DNA of 64,000 bases from an uncultured Dokdonia sp. (GTDB taxonomy: Bacteria > Bacteroidota > Bacteroidia > Flavobacteriales > Flavobacteriaceae), in the NCBI RefSeq assembly GCF_947492815.1, contig NZ_CANLOB010000002.1, forward strand, positions 124,001 to 188,000, read 5' to 3'. The position numbers and the translations under genes are program-made. The notes under the pieces are model-generated. The model was not told the DNA's origin. It saw only the letters and a program-made list of their open reading frames with translations, and made no database searches. Shown here piece after piece: positions 36,608 to 45,556 of this stretch. Every line of letters starts with the position of its first letter. The first letter of the stretch is position 1.

Positions 36608-37954
36608 ATGAAGAAAGTTATTTTTGGAATGGCATTTTTGACAATAATTATATCTTGTCAAAATGACGACGATTATCAAGAAATTGATCAATCTTTATTA
36701 GACGATACACTAAGTGAACTAATATTAGACGCTTCAGAGGGGGAAGGGAATTCATTTTTTATTTTGCCGGATAGTGATGATTTTACAGCAATTCCTCAAG
36801 ATCCTTTAAATCCAATTACATCAGCAAAAGTTGCTTTAGGACAATTGTTATTACATGATACAGCTATGGGTGGCGATCCAAAAATAGAGGGGCGTGAGTT
36901 TCAATTTGCTTGTGCGACATGTCATCCAGTGGCGGCAGGTTTTAATGCTGGAAGAAGACAAGGAATAGGCGAAGGAGGTATTGGTTTTGGAAGTAGTGGG
37001 GAAGGACGTTTTATAGATCCGCTCATGCCTATAGATTCAGTAGATGTACAACCTGTACGTGTGCCTACGCTATTAAACTTGGCCTACCAAGATGTTGCGT
37101 TATGGGATGGTCGTTTTGGAGGCACGGGTACTAATGAGGGTACAGAAGCAGGATGGGATCTTATTCCAGAGAATTTTGAAGGATTTCAGGGGATTGAAGT
37201 ACAAGCCATGCAAGGACAAGACGAACACCGACTTCTAATAGATGAAGCTTTTGTAGATACACATAATTATAGAGATTTATTTGATGCCGCATTTTCAGAT
37301 ATCCCTGAAGCAGAACGTTATACTAGAAGGACTGCAGGACTGGCTATTGCAGCTTTTAACAGAACATTGCTCTCTAATAGAGCACCTTGGCAAGACTATT
37401 TAAAAGGAGATATAAGTGCTATGACACGACAGCAAAAAAGAGGCGCTGTTGTCTTTTTTGACCAAGGAAAATGCGTACAGTGTCATACAGGACCAGCTCT
37501 AAAAGACAAAGCATTTCATGCCTTTGGTTTTGGAGATTTTGATGGAAGTCCAGATGCTGTTATCAGACCCGATGTAGATATTACTGCTGTTGCAAGAGGA
37601 AGAGGAAACTTTACAGGAAATACAGCTGATGATTATAAGTTCAAAACACCTACCCTATATAATCTAGCAGACGGAGGATTCTTTGGTCATGGAAGTACGT
37701 TTACAGCTATAAGAGATGTTGTCGCTTATAAAAATGAAGGCGTTCCTCAAAATACAAGCGTTCCTTCTAGTCAATTGGCAGAAGAGTTTGGTGGATTAGA
37801 ATTAACCGAAACACAAATCAGTGATCTTACTGCATTTTTATCTGAGGCACTTCGAGATCGAGATTTAACAAGGTATGTTCCTGAGGCATCCAATAGTGGT
37901 TTTTGTTTTCCTGCAAATGACCCACAAGCAAGGATAGATTTAGGATGTGATTAA
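36608..37954 (+). CDS. Di-haem cytochrome c peroxidase family lipoprotein
   Basis: I use the ATG at 36608, which gives lipoprotein signal MKKVIFGMAFLTIIISC; an upstream in-frame start at 36575 spoils it. The two haem motifs are CATCH at about residues 102-106 and CVQCH at 289-293. DVQPVRVPTLLNLAYQDVALWDGRFGG and KFKTPTLYNLADGGFFGHGSTF are the CCP/MauG signatures. Length (448 aa) is longer than the MbnH-like protein at 24298, and no MbnP gene is adjacent, so it may reduce peroxide or oxidise a different partner. Confidence 0.88.
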   Translation: MKKVIFGMAFLTIIISCQNDDDYQEIDQSLLDDTLSELILDASEGEGNSFFILPDSDDFTAIPQDPLNPITSAKVALGQLLLHDTAMGGDPKIEGREFQFACATCHPVAAGFNAGRRQGIGEGGIGFGSSGEGRFIDPLMPIDSVDVQPVRVPTLLNLAYQDVALWDGRFGGTGTNEGTEAGWDLIPENFEGFQGIEVQAMQGQDEHRLLIDEAFVDTHNYRDLFDAAFSDIPEAERYTRRTAGLAIAAFNRTLLSNRAPWQDYLKGDISAMTRQQKRGAVVFFDQGKCVQCHTGPALKDKAFHAFGFGDFDGSPDAVIRPDVDITAVARGRGNFTGNTADDYKFKTPTLYNLADGGFFGHGSTFTAIRDVVAYKNEGVPQNTSVPSSQLAEEFGGLELTETQISDLTAFLSEALRDRDLTRYVPEASNSGFCFPANDPQARIDLGCD

Positions 37955-37961
37955 AAAAACG

Positions 37962-38100
37962 GTTGCGCATATAGAGAATCCTACTTTTATTTTATCAATT
38001 CTAACTAGCTTACCAATTAATTATGATAAAATAAAAAAACATACATATCGTTATCTTGATTAGGGCAAAGTAATGGTGCATGTTTTTCTAAATGCGCAAC
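37962..38100. repeat. Nested inverted repeats between convergent genes
   Basis: The outer pair is GTTGCGCAT (37962-37970) and ATGCGCAAC (38092-38100). The inner pair is TTTTATTTTATCA (37985-37997) and TGATAAAATAAAA (38024-38036). Runs of A before and T after the outer pair fit a bidirectional terminator, though the span is much longer than usual. Confidence 0.7.
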
Positions 38101-38107
38101 TTTTTTA

Positions 38108-38533
38108 TTAGAATATAGTAGCTTCTATAGGAAGTAATCTTGAATCTTCAAGAGCAGCTGTGCGATGTCCTGCAATAGATAAATATGCTTCGTTTTGCGC
38201 AAATTTCAAAAATGTACCAGCGTCCTTATGCTTTACTAATAAAACTAAATCCCAATCTTCATGAGAAGGTCCTATTAAGAAAGAGGCACTTTTACCACTG
38301 AATACAACCTCACTACCCGCTTCTTTTAGAAAAGGTAGCGTATGGTTCATGTATAAATCATAGGCTTCTTTACCTGATATTGCTGTTTCTGGAGCAAGCG
38401 CTGGTGTTTGAGAATACTCTGCAATCTCTTTAAATTTTAAAAGATTTAACATGACGATTTCCCCTTTTGGCGGATTAGAAAAATAAGATCTCCCAGCTTC
38501 TGGGGTTACGTCTAGAAAAGATATTCTTGACAT
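38108..38533 (-). CDS. DUF1330 family protein
   Basis: This 141-aa protein belongs to the DUF1330 group of small alpha/beta (dimeric ferredoxin-fold) proteins: GEIVMLNLLKFKEIAEY, SGKEAYDLYMNHTLPFLKEAGSEVVFSGK, WDLVLLVKHKDAGTFLKFAQNEAYLSIAGHRTAALEDSRLLPIEA. The function is unknown. A type II composite repeat lies upstream. Confidence 0.85.
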   Translation of the reverse strand: MSRISFLDVTPEAGRSYFSNPPKGEIVMLNLLKFKEIAEYSQTPALAPETAISGKEAYDLYMNHTLPFLKEAGSEVVFSGKSASFLIGPSHEDWDLVLLVKHKDAGTFLKFAQNEAYLSIAGHRTAALEDSRLLPIEATIF

Positions 38534-38566
38534 GTTTTTTTATGTTAATAAATTAAAAGTATCTGT

Positions 38567-38635
38567 ATATGCGCTTTACCGTTTCACTCTCCCTTTGGTC
38601 GTGAATCTCGCAAGCTCAATTTCGCGAAAGCGTAT
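38567..38635. repeat. Composite palindromic repeat, type II 45-nt insert (intergenic)
   Basis: GCGCTTT and CGCGAAAGCGTA are split by a 45-nt insert (38578-38622) sharing CTCCCTTTGGTCGTGAATCT with the copy at 27550-27616, at exactly the same palindrome position. Confidence 0.9.
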
Positions 38636-38664
38636 ATATAAACAATATCATCTAGTGGATAATA

Positions 38665-39957
38665 TTATGAATTCATAAGATCTTCAATCTCCTCAACAGT
38701 AATTGGAATGTCGCGCATTAAGTTAAAAGGAGCTCCATTTTCTTGAATGACCACATCATCTTCTAGTCGAATACCGAAACCTTCATCTGGAAGATAAATA
38801 CCTGGTTCTACCGTAAAGACATTGTTGGTTTGCATAGGTTCGTGTAAGAGTCCGTAATCATGCGTATCTAATCCCATATGATGACTGGTACCATGCATAA
38901 AGTATTTTTTATATGCAGGCCAATCTGGGTTTTCATTTTGCACATCGGCTTTATCTAATAAACCTAAGCCTAGTAATTCTGAAGTCATTAACTTCCCCAC
39001 TTCTATATGATATTGCTCCCAGTATGCTCCAGGAACAAGCATTTTAGTAGCCTCATCTTTTACACGTAATACAGCATTGTATACTGCTTTTTGACGGGCT
39101 GTAAAACGACCATTAACGGGAACAGTACGTGTCATATCACTAGCATAGTTTGCATATTCAGCACCTACATCCATAAGGATTAAGTCACCATCTTTACATT
39201 GCTGGTTGTTTTCTATATAATGCAATACATTGGCATTATTTCCTGAAGCTATGATAGGTGTGTAAGCAAACTTTTTAGAGCGATTACGTAAAAACTCATG
39301 GATATATTCAGCTTCGATTTCATATTCCCAAACGCCTGGTTTTACAAAACCTAATACACGTCGGAATCCCTTGTTTGTGATATTACAAGCAGTTTGTAAT
39401 AAATCAATTTCAATAGGACTTTTTACAGAGCGTAAACGTTGTAAAATAGGATTGCTCTTAGCAACACTATGTGCAGGATATTTAGCTTTCCACCATTTTG
39501 TAAAACGATCTTCTCGTGTTTCTGTCTCTACAGCGGCACGATAATGTTCGTTTGTGTTTACATAAACAGTGTCTGCATAGGTCATTAACTCTGCAAATAT
39601 TTTCTCTAGATCCTGAAGCCAAAAAACTGTTTTTATACCTGAGGTTTCTAATGCTTTTTCCTTAGTAAGTTTCTCTCCTTCCCAAACAGCAATATGCTCA
39701 TTGGTCTCTTTTAAAAATAGCATCTCCCGATATTTCTCTTTTGGACAATCTGGAAATAGGACTAGAATAGATTCCTCCTGATCAACCCCACTTAAATAAA
39801 AAATATCTCTATGTTGCTCAAAAGGCATGGTGCTATCTGCACTAATAGGATAGATGTCATTGCTATTAAAAACCGCAAGACTATTTGGCTTCATCTGCGC
39901 CATAAAGTTTTTGCGATTTTTTATAAAGAGCGTGTTGTCTATTAGGTGGTATTTCAT
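38665..39957 (-). CDS. Aminopeptidase P family protein (Xaa-Pro aminopeptidase)
   Basis: This 430-aa protein has the N-terminal creatinase-like domain and the C-terminal pita-bread fold. Metal ligands are in LILMDVGAEYANYASDMTRT (two Asp), HGTSHHMGLDTHDYG (His), TVEPGIYLP (Glu) and GIRLEDDV (Glu). It removes N-terminal residues before proline. No signal peptide is seen, so it is cytoplasmic. A TATTTTTG -7 box lies on the minus strand at 39987-39994. Confidence 0.92.
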   Translation of the reverse strand: MKYHLIDNTLFIKNRKNFMAQMKPNSLAVFNSNDIYPISADSTMPFEQHRDIFYLSGVDQEESILVLFPDCPKEKYREMLFLKETNEHIAVWEGEKLTKEKALETSGIKTVFWLQDLEKIFAELMTYADTVYVNTNEHYRAAVETETREDRFTKWWKAKYPAHSVAKSNPILQRLRSVKSPIEIDLLQTACNITNKGFRRVLGFVKPGVWEYEIEAEYIHEFLRNRSKKFAYTPIIASGNNANVLHYIENNQQCKDGDLILMDVGAEYANYASDMTRTVPVNGRFTARQKAVYNAVLRVKDEATKMLVPGAYWEQYHIEVGKLMTSELLGLGLLDKADVQNENPDWPAYKKYFMHGTSHHMGLDTHDYGLLHEPMQTNNVFTVEPGIYLPDEGFGIRLEDDVVIQENGAPFNLMRDIPITVEEIEDLMNS

Positions 39958-39986
39958 AACAGTGGTATTTCTAAATTAGATATACC

Positions 39987-39994
39987 CAAAAATA
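39987..39994 (-). promoter_or_regulatory. -7 box of the aminopeptidase P gene
   Basis: On the minus strand this reads TATTTTTG, a full match to TAnnTTTG, 29 bp before the start codon. Confidence 0.4.
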
Positions 39995-40029
39995 AGGATT
40001 GCAATTTTTAATAAATACGCCAAATGGCA

Positions 40030-40611
40030 TTATTTTATATTTTTTCGAATTCTACTCATATGCCTTAGAGAAATCCCTAAAAAAGAAGCTAAGTAATGTA
40101 ATGGCACTTTTTGAAGTAATGTAGGTTCGTTTTGCAATAGCTTTTGATAGCGCTCTTCAGGAGGTAATGTCAATAAATCAATACGATGATCGTCTATTTT
40201 ATAAATCTGGTTCTCAATAAGGTTGTAATAAAAGGTGTAAAATGCTTGATTATGTTGCATCAAATATTCAAATTCTTCAATGGTGATCACTAGTAAAGTG
40301 CAATCAGTAATAGCTTTGATACTCTTTCTGGATGGAACGCTGTTTTTAAAACTGTTTAATGAAGCTGTACAAGAGTTTTTTAATGCTAAATAGGTGGTTT
40401 TTTCTTCTTCTAAAACTACTAACGAGTGCTGTAAAATGCCTGTTTCTATATAACAAAAGTGTTTACAGATAGATCCACTAGCAACAAAAAAATCATTTTT
40501 TGATAATTGGATTTGAGAAAACGTATCTAAAATTTCTGGAATAAGAGGACGAAGCGATGTGTCATTAATAACACAGTGTAAAAATGTTTCAAAAGTAGAA
40601 TTAGCTGTCAT
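40030..40611 (-). CDS. Crp/Fnr family transcriptional regulator
   Basis: This 193-aa protein has an N-terminal cyclic-nucleotide-binding-like domain (FFVASGSICKHFCYIETGILQHSLV) and a C-terminal segment ERYQKLLQNEPTLLQKVPLHYLASFLGISLRHMSRIRKNI with a helix-turn-helix. This shorter Bacteroidota type usually lacks the cAMP-binding Arg. The target genes are unknown. Confidence 0.85.
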   Translation of the reverse strand: MTANSTFETFLHCVINDTSLRPLIPEILDTFSQIQLSKNDFFVASGSICKHFCYIETGILQHSLVVLEEEKTTYLALKNSCTASLNSFKNSVPSRKSIKAITDCTLLVITIEEFEYLMQHNQAFYTFYYNLIENQIYKIDDHRIDLLTLPPEERYQKLLQNEPTLLQKVPLHYLASFLGISLRHMSRIRKNIK

Positions 40612-40672
40612 TTAAATAAGGTTCCTCTTGTAATGGATTAAAAGTACGAAATGTGTTTAGTATTGTTTATGT

Positions 40673-40694
40673 ATACGCTTTCGCGAAAGCATAT
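40673..40694. repeat. Palindromic repeat copy, intergenic
   Basis: GCTTTCGCGAAAGC with ATAC/ATAT flanks (one mismatch in the outer arms) lies in the divergent region between the Crp-type regulator gene and the gene starting at 40786. Confidence 0.93.
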
Positions 40695-40785
40695 TTCCCT
40701 ATTTGAAATGCTTATTTCCCTCAAAATAGGTTTTTGTCTCATTAAGTAATAGGTATTTTTGAGTAATATAACAACATACCTGTTT

Positions 40786-42213
40786 ATGAAACAATGTTTA
40801 TATATTGTGTTTTTAATTTTCATAGTCCATTGCGTAAAAGCTCAAAAGGTAACAGGTCACTATTTGGCCTTTGATCAAATTTCACTTTATGATGTTACAG
40901 TAGGAATAGATTCTACACGAGTTATTGAATATGAGTATGATGATTATCTACTTGAAAAAACACATCTTTCATATCCAGATTTACAATCATTTAAAAATGA
41001 TAATCATATAGATGAAGACGAAGTATTTATGAATACAGATTCTATCTCTAATAGATTTGAGTTACAAGAGAGAGATGCATTTTCTCTAAATAGTCATCCA
41101 GATATAATTCTTGAAGTCATCCCTAATAATATGATGAGATCTCACTATAAATTTGATGTTGAAGTTCCAGATGCTATGCGTGGTTGTACTTTGCGATTAA
41201 AAAAAATAAAAACAAAAAACTTTAGTGTATACCTAGTGTTAGATTGTGAAGGGCCAAATACAACAAGTTTACTATTTCAAAACACAAAAGGACAGCTATA
41301 TGCAGATGCAGAAGAATTAATTTGGGAATTAGATTTGCCTAGAGTACAAAAAGTTGTTGAAAGAAAAATAGATAGTGGTTTTGTGAAAAAACAAACGCCT
41401 TATGCAGGAGGACTAAAAGTTTATGAACATGAAAATAAAAAAGGAATTAAGGACTTGGTGTCTAACACTATTTTTCTTCCAGCCGAATATGATGATATTC
41501 AATTAAAGGGTGCAATTGTTGTTCAAAAAGAAACTTATTATGGAGCGTATGATTATGGGTTAAATACAATGCTAGAAATTGAAAATAAAATAGTTGAATC
41601 GAGAGATAGACATGGACAAAATATCGTTTTTATTAATGCTAATAATCAGATTGGAATTGTAACTATTTACGGGAATAAAATTTTAGGAAATAAAATAATA
41701 AATAGAGACTCTTTAGGTAAAAGTTATCATTATAAAATTCAAAAAGATGAAGGTTTTTTTTATTTGAGAAGTCTGAGTGAAAAAGGGTATAGAAATCAAT
41801 ATTTGTCAAAAATAGCAAGTACAGATGAATATGAAAACATCTTCTTTGAATCAAAAAGTTCAGATTTTTATTACAACTTTCCTAATATTCTATTCGGTGT
41901 TAAGAAAGACGGCGGGTATGATCTTTTTTCTTTTATAAAGTATCATCCACCTACTGGGACCAAGGTGTATGATTTTAAAGAATACGTACAAGATTATAAG
42001 TTAATTCCTGGATATCCAAGATATTTATACACGCCTGATAGAATTGTTGTAAAATCAAATAATAAAGAACGCATCTTTTTAAATAATAAAATATCTGATA
42101 ATAGATATGTTTCTATAGACACATATTTTGAAGACTTTTATTACTTCACATTACCAAATGGTCGTAAAGGTTGGGTGCATACTTCAGGAAAAGAATATTT
42201 TGATGATGAATAG
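40786..42213 (+). CDS. Secreted protein of unknown function
   Basis: I use the ATG at 40786, giving signal peptide MKQCLYIVFLIFIVHCVKAQ; the TTG at 40759 adds a stretch before it. The mature part (about 455 aa) is rich in Tyr, Asp and Lys and has repeated WG-like/KWG-type phrases (GGLKVYEHENKKGIKDL, KGAIVVQKETYYGAYDY, GVKKDGGYDLFSF, PNGRKGWVHTSGK), suggesting a repeated beta-structure like WG repeats. No enzyme motif is seen. It is followed closely by the BNR-repeat protein. Confidence 0.7.
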   Translation: MKQCLYIVFLIFIVHCVKAQKVTGHYLAFDQISLYDVTVGIDSTRVIEYEYDDYLLEKTHLSYPDLQSFKNDNHIDEDEVFMNTDSISNRFELQERDAFSLNSHPDIILEVIPNNMMRSHYKFDVEVPDAMRGCTLRLKKIKTKNFSVYLVLDCEGPNTTSLLFQNTKGQLYADAEELIWELDLPRVQKVVERKIDSGFVKKQTPYAGGLKVYEHENKKGIKDLVSNTIFLPAEYDDIQLKGAIVVQKETYYGAYDYGLNTMLEIENKIVESRDRHGQNIVFINANNQIGIVTIYGNKILGNKIINRDSLGKSYHYKIQKDEGFFYLRSLSEKGYRNQYLSKIASTDEYENIFFESKSSDFYYNFPNILFGVKKDGGYDLFSFIKYHPPTGTKVYDFKEYVQDYKLIPGYPRYLYTPDRIVVKSNNKERIFLNNKISDNRYVSIDTYFEDFYYFTLPNGRKGWVHTSGKEYFDDE

Positions 42214-42300
42214 TTTTGGAATATGATGTTAAACTCCTTCCAAAAACTTTCACATAATTTCACATTTCCGTACTTTCAAGGCGCTAAAACAAAAACCAAA

Positions 42301-45150
42301 ATGAAATTACGCACTTCTCTCTTTGTAGGTGTTGCTGTGTTTGCTTTCGCGAAAGCGTACCCACAACAACCTGCAACTTCAGCAGCTCAAGTACAACAAG
42401 GCATTGCTCAAAAACGTACCGCACAACAAAACTCGCTGGTTAAGAATCTTCCTTTTGAAAATATAGGGCCTACCGTGATGAGTGGTCGTGTAGTAGATCT
42501 GGCCGTAAATCCTGACAAACCATCAGAATTTTATGTGGGGTATGCCAGTGGTGGATTGTGGTATACCAATAATAACGGAACTACCTTTGAGCCTGTTTTA
42601 GATACCAGTGATACACAAAATGTAGGAGATGTTGCTGTCGACTGGAAAAGTGGTACTATTTGGGTGGGAACAGGAGAGAATAATTCTTCTCGTTCTAGTT
42701 ATGCAGGAATCGGAATCTTAAAATCAACAGATAAAGGAGCGACTTGGCAACATGTAGGCCTTGCAGATTCACATCATATAGGCCGTATTTTGATTAATCC
42801 ATCAAATCCTGATGAGGTGGTTGTAGGAGTTACGGGACACCTATACTCTTCAAATGATGAACGTGGTGTTTATAAAACCACCGATGGAGGGAAGACATGG
42901 AATAAGACACTATTTGTAAATAGTGAAAGTGGGATTATAGATATAGATCATGACCCAGCAAATTTTAATTTAATGTATGCATCGGCTTGGGATAAAGACC
43001 GTAAAGCATGGCATTTTGAAGGAAGCGGTGCTGGGTCTGGTGTGTATAAAAGTACGGATGGCGGAACTACGTGGCAAAAACTCAATGGATTTCCTTCTGG
43101 AAATGGCGTAGGTCGTATCGGAATTGCAGTGTATGATGCAAATACCGTATATGCTGTACACGATAGTCAGTTTAGACGTGAAGGAGGTGATAAAGGCAAT
43201 AAAAGCAATGGTGCCTTAACAAAAGACGACTTCAAAACCATGAGTAAAGATGCGCTTTTGGCATTGGATAATAAAAAACTCAATGGGTTTCTAAAACGTA
43301 ATAATTTTCAAGAAAAGTACCGTGCAGAAAATGTAAAAGCAATGGTGCGTAATGGATCTGTACAACCAGAAGATCTTGCCAAGTATTTAGAAACTGCAAA
43401 TACACAATTATTTGATACCCCTGTTGTAGGTGCCGAAGTATACAGATCTGACGATGCAGGAAAAACATGGAAGAAGACACATGACGGCTATCTGGATGAT
43501 ATCTACTATAGTTATGGGTATTACTTTGGGGAAATTCACGTAAACCCTCAAGATGATAAAGATATTTACATTTACGGAGTACCTATTGTTGCTTCAAAAG
43601 ATGGAGGGAAAACCTTTAAAAGTATTGGGGCAGAAAATGTACATGCAGATCACCACGCGTTATGGATCAATCCTAAAAACGAAAAACATCTCATCAATGG
43701 AAATGACGGAGGCGTAAATATTACCTATGATGATGGTGAAAACTGGATCAAGGCAAATGATCCTTCGGTAGGACAGTTTTATTACATTCAAGTAGATAAT
43801 GAAGAACCTTATAATGTATATGGAGGGCTTCAGGATAATGGCGTTTGGGTAGGTGAAAATACCGCTCAGCAAAATAAAAGCTGGCATCAAAGTGGGCAAT
43901 ATCCTTGGGAAAGTATCATGGGAGGTGACGGTATGCAAGTGCAGGTAGATAATCGTGATGCTAATGTAGTGTATACAGGATTTCAGTTTGGAAATTACTT
44001 TAGAATCAATCGCGAAACCGAAGATTTTAAACGTTTTAATATCAAGCATGAATTAGGTGAAAAACCATATCGTTTTAATTGGCAAACTCCTATTTTATTG
44101 AGTCCGCATAATCAAGATATTCTGTATTTAGGAGGTAATAAATTAATGCGTTCTATGAATCAAGGAAATGATTGGACGGCTATTAGTGACGATTTAACCA
44201 ATGGTGGAAAAGAAGGAAACGTAGCCTATGGAACACTTGCTACTGTAAGTGAATCTCCATTCCAATTTGGATTGATTTATACAGGAAGTGATGATGGAAA
44301 AGTATATGTGACTAAAAATTCTGGAGGAAGTTGGACAGATGTTAGTGCAAGTTTTCCAAAAGATCTTTGGGTGTCACGTGTAGTGGCTTCAGAACATAAG
44401 AAAGAACGTGTGTATGCAACGTTGAACGGATATCGTTGGGATGATTTTAAAACATACGTATACGTCTCAGATAATTATGGTCAAACTTGGAGAAACATCT
44501 CTGGAAATATCCCAATGTCACCAGTAAATGTAATTGTAGAAGACCCTAAAAAAGAAAATATTATTTATGTAGGAACAGATAATGGTGCCTATGTAAGTGT
44601 AGATGGTGGATCTAGTTATCACGCTTTCGCGAAAGGATTGCCAGCCGTAGCGGTACACGATATAAAAATTCAGAAAAGAGAAAATCACCTCTTATTAGGA
44701 ACACACGGAAGAAGCATTTATAGAGCAGATATCACCACTATTCAACAAATGGATGCTTCTCAAAAAGTGCAACTCTTTGAAGTAGCTTCCTTACGTAACT
44801 CACCACGTTGGGGGAATAGTTTTAGTAAGTGGGGAGATGCCTTCGAACCTTCTGTAGATATCGCTTATTTTTCGAGCTATGCAGGTAAATTCTCCATGGT
44901 CATCAAAGATGCCAACGGAAAAGAATTACAACGTATGCCATTAGTGCCTCAAGCAGGGGTTAATGTGCTTGATTATGATATGTCTATCACCGAAAAAGGA
45001 AAAAAGACATTAGAAAAAGCAAATACAGAACTCAATATTAGAAAAGCTAGTAATGGAAAGTATTACTTACCTAAAGGAATGTATACGATAGAGCTAGATG
45101 GAGGTGGTGGAAATGCTACCGCAGCAACGACTAAGCTAGAAGTGAAATAA
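42301..45150 (+). CDS. BNR / VPS10-type repeat protein (sialidase-like propeller)
   Basis: I use the ATG at 42301 (MKLRTSLFVGVAVFAFAKAYPQQ), a signal peptide whose h-region end is written by a palindromic repeat; the upstream in-frame start at 42223 precedes it by 26 codons. The mature protein (about 925 aa) contains many BNR/Asp-box motifs (STDKGATWQHVG, TTDGGKTWNKT, STDGGTTWQKL, SDDAGKTWKKT, SVDGGSSYHAF) typical of VPS10/sortilin-like propellers. The substrate is unknown; Bacteroidota relatives are secreted. A second repeat copy encodes AFAKG near residue 775. It is followed by a small double-glycine peptide gene before a terminator. Confidence 0.85.
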   Translation: MKLRTSLFVGVAVFAFAKAYPQQPATSAAQVQQGIAQKRTAQQNSLVKNLPFENIGPTVMSGRVVDLAVNPDKPSEFYVGYASGGLWYTNNNGTTFEPVLDTSDTQNVGDVAVDWKSGTIWVGTGENNSSRSSYAGIGILKSTDKGATWQHVGLADSHHIGRILINPSNPDEVVVGVTGHLYSSNDERGVYKTTDGGKTWNKTLFVNSESGIIDIDHDPANFNLMYASAWDKDRKAWHFEGSGAGSGVYKSTDGGTTWQKLNGFPSGNGVGRIGIAVYDANTVYAVHDSQFRREGGDKGNKSNGALTKDDFKTMSKDALLALDNKKLNGFLKRNNFQEKYRAENVKAMVRNGSVQPEDLAKYLETANTQLFDTPVVGAEVYRSDDAGKTWKKTHDGYLDDIYYSYGYYFGEIHVNPQDDKDIYIYGVPIVASKDGGKTFKSIGAENVHADHHALWINPKNEKHLINGNDGGVNITYDDGENWIKANDPSVGQFYYIQVDNEEPYNVYGGLQDNGVWVGENTAQQNKSWHQSGQYPWESIMGGDGMQVQVDNRDANVVYTGFQFGNYFRINRETEDFKRFNIKHELGEKPYRFNWQTPILLSPHNQDILYLGGNKLMRSMNQGNDWTAISDDLTNGGKEGNVAYGTLATVSESPFQFGLIYTGSDDGKVYVTKNSGGSWTDVSASFPKDLWVSRVVASEHKKERVYATLNGYRWDDFKTYVYVSDNYGQTWRNISGNIPMSPVNVIVEDPKKENIIYVGTDNGAYVSVDGGSSYHAFAKGLPAVAVHDIKIQKRENHLLLGTHGRSIYRADITTIQQMDASQKVQLFEVASLRNSPRWGNSFSKWGDAFEPSVDIAYFSSYAGKFSMVIKDANGKELQRMPLVPQAGVNVLDYDMSITEKGKKTLEKANTELNIRKASNGKYYLPKGMYTIELDGGGGNATAATTKLEVK
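42343..42356. repeat. Palindromic repeat copy, inside a signal-peptide coding region
   Basis: GCTTTCGCGAAAGC is read Ala-Phe-Ala-Lys-Ala at the end of the hydrophobic core of the BNR protein's signal peptide. Confidence 0.95.
44624..44635. repeat. Palindromic repeat copy, in coding sequence (AFAKG)
   Basis: CTTTCGCGAAAG in the BNR protein gene is read in SYHAFAKGLPAV; the right outer arm is changed (AAGG instead of AAGC). Confidence 0.9.
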
Positions 45151-45167
45151 TAATATCTTATAATAAT

Positions 45168-45329
45168 ATGAATAACATAATTGGAAAAATAGATAGTTTG
45201 AAAAGTTTTAAATTATCAAATCTTCATTCAATTAATGGAGGTACTGAAAATTCTAATAATAGTAGTGATGATTCTTTACAGGTTAATGATAATTTTATCA
45301 TAGGACCATATTTCGTAACTCCTGATTAA
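45168..45329 (+). CDS. Small double-glycine-leader peptide (putative RiPP-type precursor)
   Basis: This 53-aa ORF starts 17 bp after the BNR gene stop. The first 25 residues end in LSNLHSINGG, which matches the Bacteroidota leader pattern L-x-x-L-x-x-I-N-G-G, cut after the double glycine by C39-type peptidases. The 28-residue remainder (TENSNNSSDDSLQ...IIGPYFVTPD) is rich in Ser, Asn and Asp and has no Cys. A 12-bp terminator hairpin follows, so the peptide is probably cotranscribed with the BNR gene. No maturation enzyme, C39 transporter or radical SAM gene is in the window. Confidence 0.65.
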   Translation: MNNIIGKIDSLKSFKLSNLHSINGGTENSNNSSDDSLQVNDNFIIGPYFVTPD

Positions 45330-45444
45330 AAATGTAATTACTATAATGTGGTGGTATTTTACATTTAAAGCGCTATTACTCTTGTTTTATATAGTGAGAT
45401 AGAAATGCTATTAGCCCAACTGCAAAACTGTATATGATTTTAAT

Positions 45445-45473
45445 AAAAGAGTCTTCTTTTTGAGGGCTCTTTT
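45445..45473 (+). terminator. Terminator after the double-glycine peptide gene
   Basis: A twelve-bp stem AAAAGAGTCTTC / GAGGGCTCTTTT (with G-U pairs) has a 5-T loop and a T-rich tail. Confidence 0.75.
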
Positions 45474-45556
45474 CTATTTGTATACTTGTTGCTTAAAAAG
45501 ACTTTCATCCAATCCTATTGTTTATTCGTACATTATATATCTAAACACCTATAGTA

